Assembly (NCBI GenBank): GCA_944324085.1
Contig: CALUUX010000030.1
Span: 1-50,192 of the forward strand
Direction: 5' to 3'
Length of the DNA stretch: 50,192 nucleotides
DNA from: an uncultured Mailhella sp.
GTDB taxonomy: Bacteria > Desulfobacterota > Desulfovibrionia > Desulfovibrionales > Desulfovibrionaceae
Part shown: one piece after another, positions 8,449 through 16,750 of the stretch
How the letters are laid out: every line of letters begins with the position of its first letter
Position numbering within the stretch: position 1 is the first letter of the stretch
The notes under the pieces: generated by a model
Databases searched by the model: none
Told to the model about the DNA's origin: nothing
Seen by the model: the letters and a program-made list of their open reading frames with translations, nothing else
Translations under genes and position numbers: made by a program

Positions 8449-8651
8449 GGCGGTTTCGGGCTTCGCTCCGTCGAAGCTTGAGGACTTCGTTGCCGTTCGT
8501 CGCGTTCCGAGGAAGCGTTTCATCTTCGTCGCCGCGCGTTTCGCTTTTTAATGTGTTAAAATCGTTGGTTCCAGAAGAACGCTCCGCTTTCGCCATGTTC
8601 GTCGCGTGGCGTTATGGCGATTTTCAGGAAGAATAGGGAGATGTTTAAATT

Positions 8652-8670
8652 GATAATGAATTTCATTTTC
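8652..8670. promoter_or_regulatory. Fur-like box upstream of hutW
   Basis: GATAATGAATTTCATTTTC matches 15 of 19 positions of the classic Fur consensus (GATAATGATAATCATTATC). It lies 67-85 bases before the hutW start. Its position and the heme-uptake genes downstream support iron-dependent repression. A weak TTGATA-N17-TATCCA promoter would overlap it. Confidence 0.6.
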
Positions 8671-8683
8671 TTTATCCATGAGA

Positions 8684-8707
8684 AAAAGTTTTATTAGTAT
8701 AACTTTT
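8684..8707. promoter_or_regulatory. Palindromic operator candidate, copy 1 (hutW)
   Basis: The site has arms AAAAGTT and AACTTTT around a 10-bp centre. Its core half-sites AAAGTTTTA and TATAACTTT flank 4 bp. The same 22-bp core, with 19 of 22 positions identical and in the same orientation relative to the gene, lies upstream of the MATE-regulator operon at 20064-20091. It ends 29 bases before the hutW start. Confidence 0.65.
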
Positions 8708-8736
8708 ACTTCCAGTAAGAAATCAGAGAGGAGCTC

Positions 8737-10167
8737 ATGAACGCCGCCATAGAACATGACACGCAGGAGCGGATTGACTCCGAAGCTCCGCGCTTGAACG
8801 GCATGGTTTTTTCTTCCGCGGGGGGAAAACGGGGTCTGCCTTTGGAACGATATTTTGCCCAGGAGGGCGTGGATCCGCTTTCTCAAGCCTTTGACGGAAA
8901 AATAGCGGTGCATCCCGGCGTCGGCGGGGGCGCGATCCCTTCTGACGAAGTGGAAGGTCGACTCGAGGTTCTTTTGGATGCGCCGCGTTCAGGCGACAGC
9001 GTGGCGTATATTCACGTTCCCTTTTGCGAGACGCGCTGTCTGTATTGCGGTTTTTACAATCGGGGTTACAGCCGGGAAGAGAGCGCGCGTTACGTCGACG
9101 CCCTGCTTCAGGAACTTCGTCTTTGGGAAAAACGGGCGGCGCAGCGGCAAGGGCCGGTGCACGCCGTGTATTTCGGCGGCGGAACGCCTACCGCGCTGGA
9201 GGCCGGGGATCTGGAACGGCTGCTCAAGGCCGTGCGCGTTCATCTGCCGCTGGCCAACGACTGTGAAATTACCGTGGAAGGTCGTCTGTATCATTTCGGC
9301 CCGGAAAAGATGGAAGCCTGTCTGGCGGGCGGAGCCAATCGTTTTTCTCTCGGCGTGCAGAGTTTTGACACGAACATCCGTCAGACCATGGGAAGGCTGG
9401 CTTCGCGCGAGGAAGTCTTCCGCAGATTGGAGCGGCTGAAGAGCTACAATCAGGCTGCCGTTATCGTGGATTTGATTTTCGGTTTTCCCATGCAGAGCAT
9501 GGAGGTGTGGCTCGACGACATCGCGGCGGCCTGTTCCGCGGAGCTTGACGGCATGGATTGCTATCAGCTCAACGTTTACGGTCAGACGCCGCTCGGCAAG
9601 GCCATCAGGGAAGGAAAACTGCCGCCGGCGGCGGATATTCCTTTGCAGTCGGCCATGTTTGCGGCGGGCGTGGAAGCGTTGCGCAACGCTTTTTACCGGC
9701 GTCTTTCGCTGACGCACTGGGCGCGCACCAGTCGGGAACGCAATCTTTACAATCTCAAGGTAAAGGGCGGAGCTCACTGCCTGGCTTTCGGGCCAGGCGC
9801 GGGGGGCAATATTGCGGGGTGGCTCTATTTGAACAGGAGCGACTATCGGACCTGGCGGGAACTCGTGCTCGCGGGACGCAAGCCCGTGATGACGCTCGTA
9901 AGGCCTGACTCCCATTTTTATGTGTTTCGAGCCGTGGCCGCGGCCTTGGAACAGGGCTGGCTGGACCTTGCCGATCTGGAGAAGAAGCACGGCATTGTCG
10001 TGCGGCCCGCGCTGGAGCCGCTGCTGGAGCAGTGGGAGCGGGCGGGGCTTGTGGAGAGGCGCGGCGACGTGTTGGAGCTTACCCTTGCCGGACAGTTCTG
10101 GCAGGTGAATCTTTCCCAGCTTATGCAGGATTTTCTCAAGCGCGCGCTGGATGAAGCGGACAAGTGA
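8737..10167 (+). CDS. hutW: Anaerobic heme-degrading radical SAM enzyme, HutW/ChuW type
   Basis: This 476-residue radical SAM protein resembles the HemN-related HutW/ChuW family. In characterised members such as E. coli ChuW, a radical methyl transfer opens heme without oxygen, giving a linear tetrapyrrole and free iron. The CxxxCxxC cluster motif is C97, C101 and C104 (in FCETRCLYCGF). A glycine-rich SAM strand, YFGGGTPTAL, follows at about residues 146-155. The N-terminal 80 residues resemble the extension of this family and are absent from plain HemN. The ATG has a GAGAGG site five bases upstream. It leads a TonB-receptor and ECF gene run, preceded by a Fur-like box, which supports heme use over heme synthesis. 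Confidence 0.83.
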   Translation: MNAAIEHDTQERIDSEAPRLNGMVFSSAGGKRGLPLERYFAQEGVDPLSQAFDGKIAVHPGVGGGAIPSDEVEGRLEVLLDAPRSGDSVAYIHVPFCETRCLYCGFYNRGYSREESARYVDALLQELRLWEKRAAQRQGPVHAVYFGGGTPTALEAGDLERLLKAVRVHLPLANDCEITVEGRLYHFGPEKMEACLAGGANRFSLGVQSFDTNIRQTMGRLASREEVFRRLERLKSYNQAAVIVDLIFGFPMQSMEVWLDDIAAACSAELDGMDCYQLNVYGQTPLGKAIREGKLPPAADIPLQSAMFAAGVEALRNAFYRRLSLTHWARTSRERNLYNLKVKGGAHCLAFGPGAGGNIAGWLYLNRSDYRTWRELVLAGRKPVMTLVRPDSHFYVFRAVAAALEQGWLDLADLEKKHGIVVRPALEPLLEQWERAGLVERRGDVLELTLAGQFWQVNLSQLMQDFLKRALDEADK

Positions 10168-10362
10168 GAACGGCAGACGCTCCTGTCGATAAGGGCAGGG
10201 CGGGAGCGTGTTGCGGCCGTTTTGACCGCGCCGGTCGTGACCGGGGAGCGAGGTCTTCCGCGCAAAGAGCGTGGGGACCGTAAAAAACGGAAACGGCAGG
10301 CGGCGAGGAGCGGCGTAACCATAACGCGGTTTCCGAGAGAAACCGGAAAGAAAGGACTGGAT

Positions 10363-12579
10363 ATGAAGAAAACGACGTTGCCGAGAGCTGGCTTTTCGAC
10401 CATGCTTCTTGCCTGCGCGTTGCTTCCCGCCTCCTTTGCCCTTGCGGATGAGACCGTTAAGGCGGGTGACGTGTATGTGACAGCGACGAGAGTGGAAAAG
10501 GAACTTCAGCAGGTTCCCATGAGCGTGACCGTGATGACCGCCGAGGATGTGCGGAAATCCGGGGCGCGAACCGTGGGAGAACTGCTGGAAGACGTGCCGG
10601 GCGTGCAGATTCAGAACGACGGTTCTCAGGGGCTGAAGCGCGTTTCCATCCGCGGCGAAGACGCCTTTCGCACGCTGGTGCTCATAGATGGGCAGAAGAT
10701 TTCCGAACAGAAGTCCATGTCCGGATCGCCCATGCCCATCGACGCGGCCCGCATTGAGCGCGTGGAAGTCATCAAGGGGCCGGCGTCGGTGTTGTACGGT
10801 TCCGACGCCATCGGCGGCGTGGTGAACATCATCACCAAGAAGGGAGGGCGCGAGCCTGTGGAAGGCGAGGTATGGACAGAGTTCAGCGGCGCGTCGCGGG
10901 GCTTTTCCGAGGGCATGGCGGTGCGTGGAAACCTGGACGGGCTTAAATACAGTTTGTCCGGTTCCCATTCCGATCAGGGAAATATCCATACGCCGGAAGG
11001 CGAGCTTTCCAACACCAATTTCCGGCAGACCGACGCCGCGGCCTTTCTGAGCTATGACTTTTCCGAACATTTCACTCTGGGCGGGGGCGTGGATTATTAT
11101 AAAGGCGCGTTCAACTCCACGGCCCTGGAGTACGTCAGAGATCCAGACCTTGATTTCTTCGTCAAAGTCCCCAAGTGGTCCAGAACGAAGTACTATGTTT
11201 TTGCCGAGGGAAAGGATGTCAGCGAATATCTGAGCCGAGTCCGTCTGGACGCGTATTATCAGAAGACCGAAAAGAACATGGAGAATTACATAGGGAACTT
11301 CTACCATGCCGGCGACAGGGTGAACTATGGCGGTTCCTCCATAACCATGAGCAACGACGGTCATGTGATCATTGACAACTTTGCCGATAACGTCATCCGC
11401 AGCAAAGGCGTTTCTCTTCAGACGGACTGGCAGCTCGGCGCGGATCATTTTCTGGTGACGGGCTATGAACTGAATTATGACAGGCTGAATTCTGTCAATC
11501 GCACGTACATGGACATGGTTCTGCCGTTTCGGATGGGACCGATGGGGGAAAGATCCATGTCCGGCGACTACTTTACCGATAAGTTCTATGACGGCACGCA
11601 ATTGCAGCAGTCGGTGTTCGCTTCTATGGAGAGCCAGCTTCCCTGGAACGTCGCGCTTACGTATGGCGTGCGCTGGACTCATGTGCGGACTTCTCTGGAC
11701 AGAAGCGACGGGTACAAGACTGGATCGCTGACGCCTCCCATGGGGGCGGGCAGCGTCTGGAACGGCACGCCTGTGGACGCTTCCGACATGCCTTCCACCG
11801 GCGACGACGCCAATTCTCGTCCTGTGTTCAACGTCGGTCTCGTGTGGACCGGCATAGAAAACCTCGCCGTCCGCGCGAGCTGGGCGCAGGGTTTTCGGGT
11901 TCCCAATCTTACGGAAAAATACATCGGCACCGCCATGGGACAGTCCAGCGGCACGACATGGGGAAATCCCGACCTCGATCCCGAAACGTCCAACAATTTT
12001 GAAGTGGGCGCGCGTTACAATGACGGCGGTCTGGGACTCGATCTGGCGTTTTTCTATTCCATCGCCGACGATTACATTGCGACGCTTCCCATAGCGGGCA
12101 CCGGCGATTACCGCTACGCCAACGTGGCCGAAGCCAAGACCTTTGGCTCCGAACTCGTGGCAAGCTATCGCTTCGCCACGGCATACGGCGAATTCACTCC
12201 CTACGCTTCGCTGACCTGGATGCGCCGTCAGTACGACGATGGCGAAGGCTGGAAAACCTATGACACCGCCACTCCGGAATGGGTGAGCCGCTACGGCGTG
12301 CGCTACGCAAAGTCGCTGACGGACAATCTGGACTTTCGCGCCGACGTGTACGGGCGCAGTCAGTCCGCCACTGAGTACCGCTCCAGCACCGGCAGCGGCG
12401 ACTACGACCTCGGCGGATTCACCACGGCGAACGTATCCTTCGGATTTGACTTCGGCGCGGAAAGGCAGTTTTCGCTGCTGGCTGAAGTGCTGAATATTTT
12501 TGATAAACGCTATCAGTATAATACGGCCATCCTTGAACCAGGCGTTCACGCCAACGTGAAGCTGAGCTACAGGTTTTAG
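10363..12579 (+). CDS. TonB-dependent outer membrane receptor, probably for heme
   Basis: This 738-residue protein has a signal peptide (cleavage near SFALA-DE, about residue 28), a TonB-box-like segment, a plug domain (about 45-160, including RIERVEVIKGPASVLYGSDA and GGVVNIIT) and a long beta-barrel ending VKLSYRF with a terminal Phe. It imports a ligand across the outer membrane using energy from ExbB, ExbD and TonB, all encoded downstream. Heme or another iron tetrapyrrole is inferred from the adjacent hutW and the Fur-like box. I did not identify the FRAP/NPNL heme signature with confidence. The start at 10363 opens directly into the signal peptide; the longer frame adds 47 basic residues. 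Confidence 0.85.
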   Translation: MKKTTLPRAGFSTMLLACALLPASFALADETVKAGDVYVTATRVEKELQQVPMSVTVMTAEDVRKSGARTVGELLEDVPGVQIQNDGSQGLKRVSIRGEDAFRTLVLIDGQKISEQKSMSGSPMPIDAARIERVEVIKGPASVLYGSDAIGGVVNIITKKGGREPVEGEVWTEFSGASRGFSEGMAVRGNLDGLKYSLSGSHSDQGNIHTPEGELSNTNFRQTDAAAFLSYDFSEHFTLGGGVDYYKGAFNSTALEYVRDPDLDFFVKVPKWSRTKYYVFAEGKDVSEYLSRVRLDAYYQKTEKNMENYIGNFYHAGDRVNYGGSSITMSNDGHVIIDNFADNVIRSKGVSLQTDWQLGADHFLVTGYELNYDRLNSVNRTYMDMVLPFRMGPMGERSMSGDYFTDKFYDGTQLQQSVFASMESQLPWNVALTYGVRWTHVRTSLDRSDGYKTGSLTPPMGAGSVWNGTPVDASDMPSTGDDANSRPVFNVGLVWTGIENLAVRASWAQGFRVPNLTEKYIGTAMGQSSGTTWGNPDLDPETSNNFEVGARYNDGGLGLDLAFFYSIADDYIATLPIAGTGDYRYANVAEAKTFGSELVASYRFATAYGEFTPYASLTWMRRQYDDGEGWKTYDTATPEWVSRYGVRYAKSLTDNLDFRADVYGRSQSATEYRSSTGSGDYDLGGFTTANVSFGFDFGAERQFSLLAEVLNIFDKRYQYNTAILEPGVHANVKLSYRF

Positions 12580-12585
12580 CCGATT

Positions 12586-12613
12586 CCGGCCGGGGGAGCG
12601 GACTCCCCGGCCG
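12586..12613 (+). other. Strong intercistronic hairpin
   Basis: A GC-rich stem (12586-12598 with 12603-12613, one bulged base) lies seven bases after the receptor stop and 28 before the ECF S gene. There is no T-run, so it may lower read-through or protect the receptor mRNA rather than act as a full terminator. Confidence 0.4.
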
Positions 12614-12641
12614 ACGTCGGCCGCACTCGGGAGAAGTTTGT

Positions 12642-13184
12642 ATGCGGCATATCCTTTCCTCCTGGCGAGCGCGGGAGCTGGTGGTCATAGGCGTGTTCGC
12701 CGCGGCCTCCAAAGTCTCCACGTTGTTGATTGCGTTGGCGGGCGGCGGCATGAACCCTCTGAGTCTCATGGGAAAAAATCTGGTGTTCACCACGCTGCTG
12801 GTGGTCATGCTGTGCAAAGTGCGCAGACCGGGCACGATTTTTTTATTCACGGTCATCAACGTCATCGTGAGCATGCTGCTTCTGGGGGCGAACGTCACCC
12901 TGTTGCCGCCCATGCTTGTCGGCGCGCTGGCGGCCGAAGCCGTCATGTGGCCGGGACGAGAGGCGGAAGGCGTATGGAACGGCGTTCTCGGCGCAGCCAC
13001 GTTTGACGCCGTGAGCAAGCTCCTTTCCCTTGGCGTGTCCTGGATGTTCATGAGGGAGAATCCGGCCATGATGATCATGGTCGTGCCTTTTGTCGCCGTC
13101 GGATATCTCGGTTCGGTCGGCGGTCTTTTTTCCGGCGTGAAAGCCGTGAAGGAGTTGCGTCATGCGGGCATCATCCGCCAGTAG
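12642..13184 (+). CDS. ECF transporter S component, MptD family
   Basis: This 180-residue membrane protein has about five or six hydrophobic segments and resembles the MptD-type substrate-binding (S) components of energy-coupling factor importers. S components determine substrate specificity. The gene overlaps the T component by 23 bases, and the ATPase follows, giving a complete S-T-A set. No vitamin-biosynthesis gene or riboswitch is nearby. The flanking TonB receptor and heme-degrading enzyme suggest that heme, a porphyrin or a related iron compound is the substrate, which would be unusual for an ECF transporter. That role is inference only. Confidence 0.72.
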   Translation: MRHILSSWRARELVVIGVFAAASKVSTLLIALAGGGMNPLSLMGKNLVFTTLLVVMLCKVRRPGTIFLFTVINVIVSMLLLGANVTLLPPMLVGALAAEAVMWPGREAEGVWNGVLGAATFDAVSKLLSLGVSWMFMRENPAMMIMVVPFVAVGYLGSVGGLFSGVKAVKELRHAGIIRQ

Positions 13185-13947
13185 GAAAGACGTTGGCAAA
13201 GCGGTCAGAGGCGCGGAGGGCGGACTCGACGTGCGTTCCCGCATGGCGGTTACGCTGCTTGCCTCGGCGGTCACCGTCATGGTTGCTTCTTTGGAAGGCC
13301 AGACCGCGCTTTTCGTCGCGTCGCTGGCGTACGCGTTTTCCGTGCGCCGCTGGCGCGCGCTGGCCGTGGCCTATGCCGCCATGGCCGTGATGATGGGGCT
13401 TGCCGCTCTGTTTACCTGGGGCATCTCCCGCGTTACGCCGGCCATGCCGTTTTCTCCCGAAGGCATGGCCGTCCCCTTCATGCGCGGTGCGGTGATGTTG
13501 AACGTCGTGCTTCCTCTTGCGCTCACCTGTCGCGTTCAGGCACTTCTGACGGCGTTGAAAGGCTTGCGTCTGCCGTTTTGCGTGTATCTTCCCGGCGCGG
13601 TGATGATACGGTTCATCCCCACGTTCATGGACGACGTCAGGCAGGTTTCCGAAACGCTGAAGATTCGCGGTTATCGGCTCGGTCCCGGATCCATGATCCG
13701 GCATCCGCTCATGACGCTGCGTCTTCTTTTTACGCCGTTGCTTTTCCGTTCCCTGCGAGCGTCTGAAGAGCTGGGCATTGCCGCGGAATTGAAAGGGCTG
13801 GAATATGGAGGGCGTTTTGTGCCGTTCCGGCGTTCCGTCTGGTCTTGGCGCGACACGCTGCTGGTGACGCTGGCGGTGGGCGTATGCGCGCTGGCGCTGT
13901 ATTGCCATGTCCGCTGGGGGAGCGGAACCTCGTCCGCCATGCGCTGA
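13162..13947 (+). CDS. ECF transporter T component (EcfT/CbiQ family)
   Basis: This 261-residue membrane protein is the scaffold subunit that links the S component to the ATPases. Hydrophobic segments lie at about residues 30-45, 50-70, 75-90, 105-130 and near 240. The cytoplasmic coupling region includes DVRQVSETLKIRGYR (about 155-169) and SEELGIAAELKGLE (about 198-211), whose A-R-G-like motifs are the EcfT signature. A ribosome site AAGGAG lies seven bases before the ATG, inside the S gene. The ATPase gene begins 27 bases after its stop. Confidence 0.85.
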   Translation: MRASSASRKDVGKAVRGAEGGLDVRSRMAVTLLASAVTVMVASLEGQTALFVASLAYAFSVRRWRALAVAYAAMAVMMGLAALFTWGISRVTPAMPFSPEGMAVPFMRGAVMLNVVLPLALTCRVQALLTALKGLRLPFCVYLPGAVMIRFIPTFMDDVRQVSETLKIRGYRLGPGSMIRHPLMTLRLLFTPLLFRSLRASEELGIAAELKGLEYGGRFVPFRRSVWSWRDTLLVTLAVGVCALALYCHVRWGSGTSSAMR

Positions 13948-13974
13948 GTTCGCGAAAGAAGAGGAAGAGCGTTC

Positions 13975-14829
13975 ATGATCTGTTTTGAAAACGTCACCTA
14001 TGCGTATCCTTTTTCCGGTTCGCCCGCCGTGCGCGACATCAATATCCGCGTGCGTCCCGGAGAACTGGTTCTGGTATCCGGTCAGAGCGGCTGCGGCAAG
14101 ACGACGCTCATGCGCCTGGCCAACGGATTGTGTCCTGGGTACTTCAGAGGCGTCATGAAGGGAAGGGTGCTTATCGACGGACATGACGCGTCCTCGATGA
14201 CGCTTGGAGATGTTTCCCGTCGCGTGGGCACGCTTTTTCAGGACCCGGAACAGCAGTTTTTCGCTCTCGGCGTGGAGGACGAGCTTGCCTTCGCCCACGA
14301 GTGGAGCGGTCTGCCTGCCGAGGTCACGCGCGAAAAGGTGCGTCATGCCGCGGCGGCGTTCGGACTTTCGTCCGCGCTCGACAAGTCGATTCATGAGCTG
14401 TCCGAGGGACAGAAGCAGAAGGTGGGGCTGGCTTCCATTCTTTCGCAGGAACCTCGCGCTCTTGTGCTTGACGAGCCTACGGCCAATCTTGATCCGGAAT
14501 CCACGGCGGAACTGGCGCGTCGTTTGCGCACGCTCAAGGAAAGCGGCATGGCCGTGCTGGTGGTGGATCATCGTCTTTATTGGCTGGAGGGCGTGGCGGA
14601 TCGGGTGCTTGTCATGAAGAGCGGCGAAATTTGCGCCATGGGAAGCTTTTCGCTGCTGGAGGACGAGAGTCTTCGGCAGAGCTGCGGGCTGCGCGACTGC
14701 CATGTGGAGGACGCGCGGGCGTCGCTGCCCGACGGCGAAACGACGGCCGGAGGGGAAAAGGAGCGCGGCCTTCGCGTGAAAGGGCTCTGTTTCGGGTATC
14801 CAGTATCCAGGGCAGGCGCGTCTTTTTGA
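13975..14829 (+). CDS. ECF transporter ATPase, first half of a frameshifted double ATPase
   Basis: This 284-residue frame holds a complete ABC ATPase domain followed by a truncated linker. It has Walker A SGQSGCGKTTLMRL (about residues 36-49), the signature ELSEGQKQKVGLASIL, Walker B ALVLDEPTANLDPES and the switch VVDHRL. It would power the ECF importer. The reading frame then reaches the opening strand of a second ATPase (FGYP) and is thrown out of frame by a 7-bp duplication, ending eight residues after FGYP. Without the duplication the frame continues to 15424 as one 480-residue double ATPase, a known ECF arrangement. The first domain should still be made. Whether it works alone is unknown. 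Confidence 0.85.
   Translation: MICFENVTYAYPFSGSPAVRDINIRVRPGELVLVSGQSGCGKTTLMRLANGLCPGYFRGVMKGRVLIDGHDASSMTLGDVSRRVGTLFQDPEQQFFALGVEDELAFAHEWSGLPAEVTREKVRHAAAAFGLSSALDKSIHELSEGQKQKVGLASILSQEPRALVLDEPTANLDPESTAELARRLRTLKESGMAVLVVDHRLYWLEGVADRVLVMKSGEICAMGSFSLLEDESLRQSCGLRDCHVEDARASLPDGETTAGGEKERGLRVKGLCFGYPVSRAGASF
14797..14810 (+). repeat. Exact 7-bp tandem duplication splitting the ATPase gene
   Basis: TATCCAG occurs twice in direct succession (14797-14803 and 14804-14810) inside the ATPase frame. Deleting either copy joins the upstream and downstream frames exactly and gives the smooth family sequence FGYPGQARLFDRAELF into the second ATPase. The combined length minus 7 bp is divisible by three. 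Confidence 0.9.
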
Positions 14830-14857
14830 CCGGGCGGAACTGTTTCTCGCTCCCGGC

Positions 14858-15424
14858 GTGACGGCTCTTATCGGCGACAACGGCGCGGGAAAGACGACGC
14901 TGGCCCGGCTTCTCACGGGGCTGAACCGCGCGGAACAGGGACGTTTTTTCCTTCACGGTCAAGAGATTTCTTCCGAGCGGCTGCTGCGTCGCGTGGGCCT
15001 CGTGCTGCAGAACGCCGATCATCAGTTGCACATGAAGACGGTAACGCAAGAGCTGGAAATCAGCCGTCGGCTGGCGGAAGGCTCGAGAGCGGCCTCATCT
15101 GACCCGAACGACGGGGAACGCACGTTTTCCGTGCGGGAACTGCTGGAGGAGTTCGGACTTGCCGGACTGGCGCAGAGGCATCCGCAATCGCTTTCCGGGG
15201 GAGAGAAGCAGCGTCTCGTCATTGCCTGCGCCTTTGCCAAGAATCCCGACGTGCTCATCCTTGACGAGCCGACCAGCGGCCTGGACGGCGGAAACATGCG
15301 GCGCGTCGCCCGGGCGTTGACCAGGCTTGCCGAACGTGGCGCGTGCGTGATTGTTATCACGCACGATCTTGAACTTATGAAACTATCCTGTTCTCGCGCG
15401 CTGCGTTTGCCGTTGCGTTCGTAA
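14858..15424 (+). CDS. ECF transporter ATPase, second half of a frameshifted double ATPase
   Basis: This frame encodes the second ABC ATPase domain, 188 residues if it starts at the GTG at 14858. It has Walker A GDNGAGKTTLARLL near its start, a signature motif SLSGGEKQRLVIACA, Walker B VLILDEPTSGLDGG and a switch His in VITHDLE. The GTG start has no convincing ribosome site and would omit the first strands of the domain. Those strands are encoded in the same frame back to 14804, so this is the separated C-terminal half of the preceding gene and not a natural separate gene. It may be untranslated unless the duplication is lost or the ribosome shifts frame. Confidence 0.8.
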   Translation: MTALIGDNGAGKTTLARLLTGLNRAEQGRFFLHGQEISSERLLRRVGLVLQNADHQLHMKTVTQELEISRRLAEGSRAASSDPNDGERTFSVRELLEEFGLAGLAQRHPQSLSGGEKQRLVIACAFAKNPDVLILDEPTSGLDGGNMRRVARALTRLAERGACVIVITHDLELMKLSCSRALRLPLRS

Positions 15425-15497
15425 GCCGCGCGTCGTTGTCGGACAAGGGCCCGACGTTACGTCGGAGTCGTTCAATGATACCAAATGGAGATGAAAG

Positions 15498-16010
15498 ATG
15501 AAAACATTGGTGGTGTACTCTTCCCGGACGGGGAATACGAAGAAAGTGGCGTTGGCCGTGGCGGAGGCGTTGCCGGAGTGCGAACTTGTCGCCGTGGAGG
15601 AAGCGCCGACGGACGTGAAGGAATACGGACTTGTGGCCGTCGGCTACTGGGTGGATCGAGGCATGCCTGACGGCAAGACGCGCGACTGGCTGGCGGGCGT
15701 AAAGAACGCGCGACTGGCGTTTTTCGGCACGCTGGGCGCGTGGCCCGATTCCGAGCATGCGAAGGAGTGCATGGTTTGCGGCGAGAAACTGGCTTTGGAA
15801 CCTTCCCGCGGCAATGTGACGCTCGGATCATGGCTTTGTCAGGGAAAAGTGGACCCGAAACTTCTGGAAGTCATGGAGAAAATGGCGCCTGGAGCGCATC
15901 CCATGACGCCGGAGCGCAAAGCCCGCATCGAAGAGGCCGCAAAGCATCCCGATGATGACGATTGCCGTGGCGCGCAGGAATTCATACGGCGGATGCTGGA
16001 GCGCGTCTAA
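15498..16010 (+). CDS. Flavodoxin-family protein of the heme locus (HmuF/BilS-like)
   Basis: This 170-residue protein begins with the flavodoxin FMN-phosphate loop, VVYSSRTGNTKKVA (residues 5-18). It then has an FFGTLGAWPDSEHA segment at about 75-88 and a helical C-terminus not found in short flavodoxins. Flavodoxins of this type are encoded beside anaerobic heme-degrading enzymes (for example HmuF with HmuW in Fusobacterium), where they are thought to supply electrons or act on the heme. A reductant for HutW is therefore the likely role. A GGAG site lies seven bases before the ATG. Cys residues at about 91 and 94 (ECMVC) and one near 115 are notable. Confidence 0.75.
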   Translation: MKTLVVYSSRTGNTKKVALAVAEALPECELVAVEEAPTDVKEYGLVAVGYWVDRGMPDGKTRDWLAGVKNARLAFFGTLGAWPDSEHAKECMVCGEKLALEPSRGNVTLGSWLCQGKVDPKLLEVMEKMAPGAHPMTPERKARIEEAAKHPDDDDCRGAQEFIRRMLERV

Positions 16011-16015
16011 AAAAG

Positions 16016-16053
16016 CTTCCGCCTCCGCAGGGCGCAAGCTCCGGGGGCGGAAG
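16016..16053 (+). other. Hairpin between the flavodoxin and exbB genes
   Basis: CTTCCGCC (16016-16023) pairs with GGCGGAAG (16046-16053) just after the flavodoxin stop. There is no T-run. It may be a weak terminator or an RNA-processing element. Confidence 0.35.
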
Positions 16054-16120
16054 AACGCTGGAGGAAACGCGTTTTTTGGCGTAAAAGGCCGCCGCAGTGC
16101 GGCCACGGAAGGAGGAAAGG

Positions 16121-16750
16121 ATGGCCTGGTCAGACATGTACGCCGCCATAGGACCGGCAGGCGTTGTTCTTGTGGGGGTGGCGTGCGCGGGCGTGTATCT
16201 CGCGCTGAAGAGTTACGCGTTTCTTTTTTTTGTCTGGCGCGATTTTCGCAAGACGTTTCCCGCGCTGGAGAAGGATGAGGCTTCCGGCGAATGCATGAGT
16301 TACGACGGAGACAACCCCCTTATCTGCATCGTGCGCGACATTGTGCAGACCCACGCCAACCACTCGGAAGATATACGCGCCGAAATCGCGTACCTGTTTC
16401 ATCGCAATTTTGAGCAGCTCACCCGTGAAATATGTTATCTGAGATTGATTTCCGTCGTGTCTCCGCTGCTGGGCCTGCTCGGCACCATTCTCGGCATGGT
16501 CACGGTATTCCGCACCATAGGGCAGAACGCGGCCCCGGATACGGCCATGCTGGCCAACGGAATATGGGAAGCTCTCATCACCACCATCATGGGGCTGTGC
16601 GTGGCCATACCCGCGCTCATGGCGTATTATTTTCTCATGCTGCGTTTTAAGGGCTTTCATATAGAAGTGGTGGAATACAGTTATCGCGCGCTGGAGTTCT
16701 GTCAGAGAAGAAAGCGCGGCAAGCGAAGCGGAGAGGATGACGATGTTTAA
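16121..16750 (+). CDS. exbB: ExbB/TolQ/MotA-family proton channel subunit
   Basis: This 209-residue inner-membrane protein is the ExbB-type partner that uses the proton gradient to energise TonB. It has three predicted transmembrane segments: about residues 9-30, about 112-135 (with the motif SPLLGLLGTILGMV) and about 150-175. The topology and the Leu-Gly-Thr motif are typical of ExbB/TolQ. The ATG at 16121 has a GGAGG site, and eight extra residues in the longer frame are unsupported. It overlaps exbD by 14 bases, and tonB follows, so this set probably serves the receptor at 10363. Confidence 0.88.
   Translation: MAWSDMYAAIGPAGVVLVGVACAGVYLALKSYAFLFFVWRDFRKTFPALEKDEASGECMSYDGDNPLICIVRDIVQTHANHSEDIRAEIAYLFHRNFEQLTREICYLRLISVVSPLLGLLGTILGMVTVFRTIGQNAAPDTAMLANGIWEALITTIMGLCVAIPALMAYYFLMLRFKGFHIEVVEYSYRALEFCQRRKRGKRSGEDDDV

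Noticed and set aside
8701..8720. Similarity of the ACTTTTACTTCC string near hutW to the one at 7238 near the GntR gene
   Set aside because: The match is short and lies at different positions relative to the genes, outside the palindromic core; I regard it as chance.
8989..12549. A very long open frame (1186 codons) on the minus strand opposite hutW and the TonB receptor
   Set aside because: It is antisense to two well-supported genes, rich in Arg, His and Gly, and has no domain or ribosome site. It arises from the codon pattern of the true genes.
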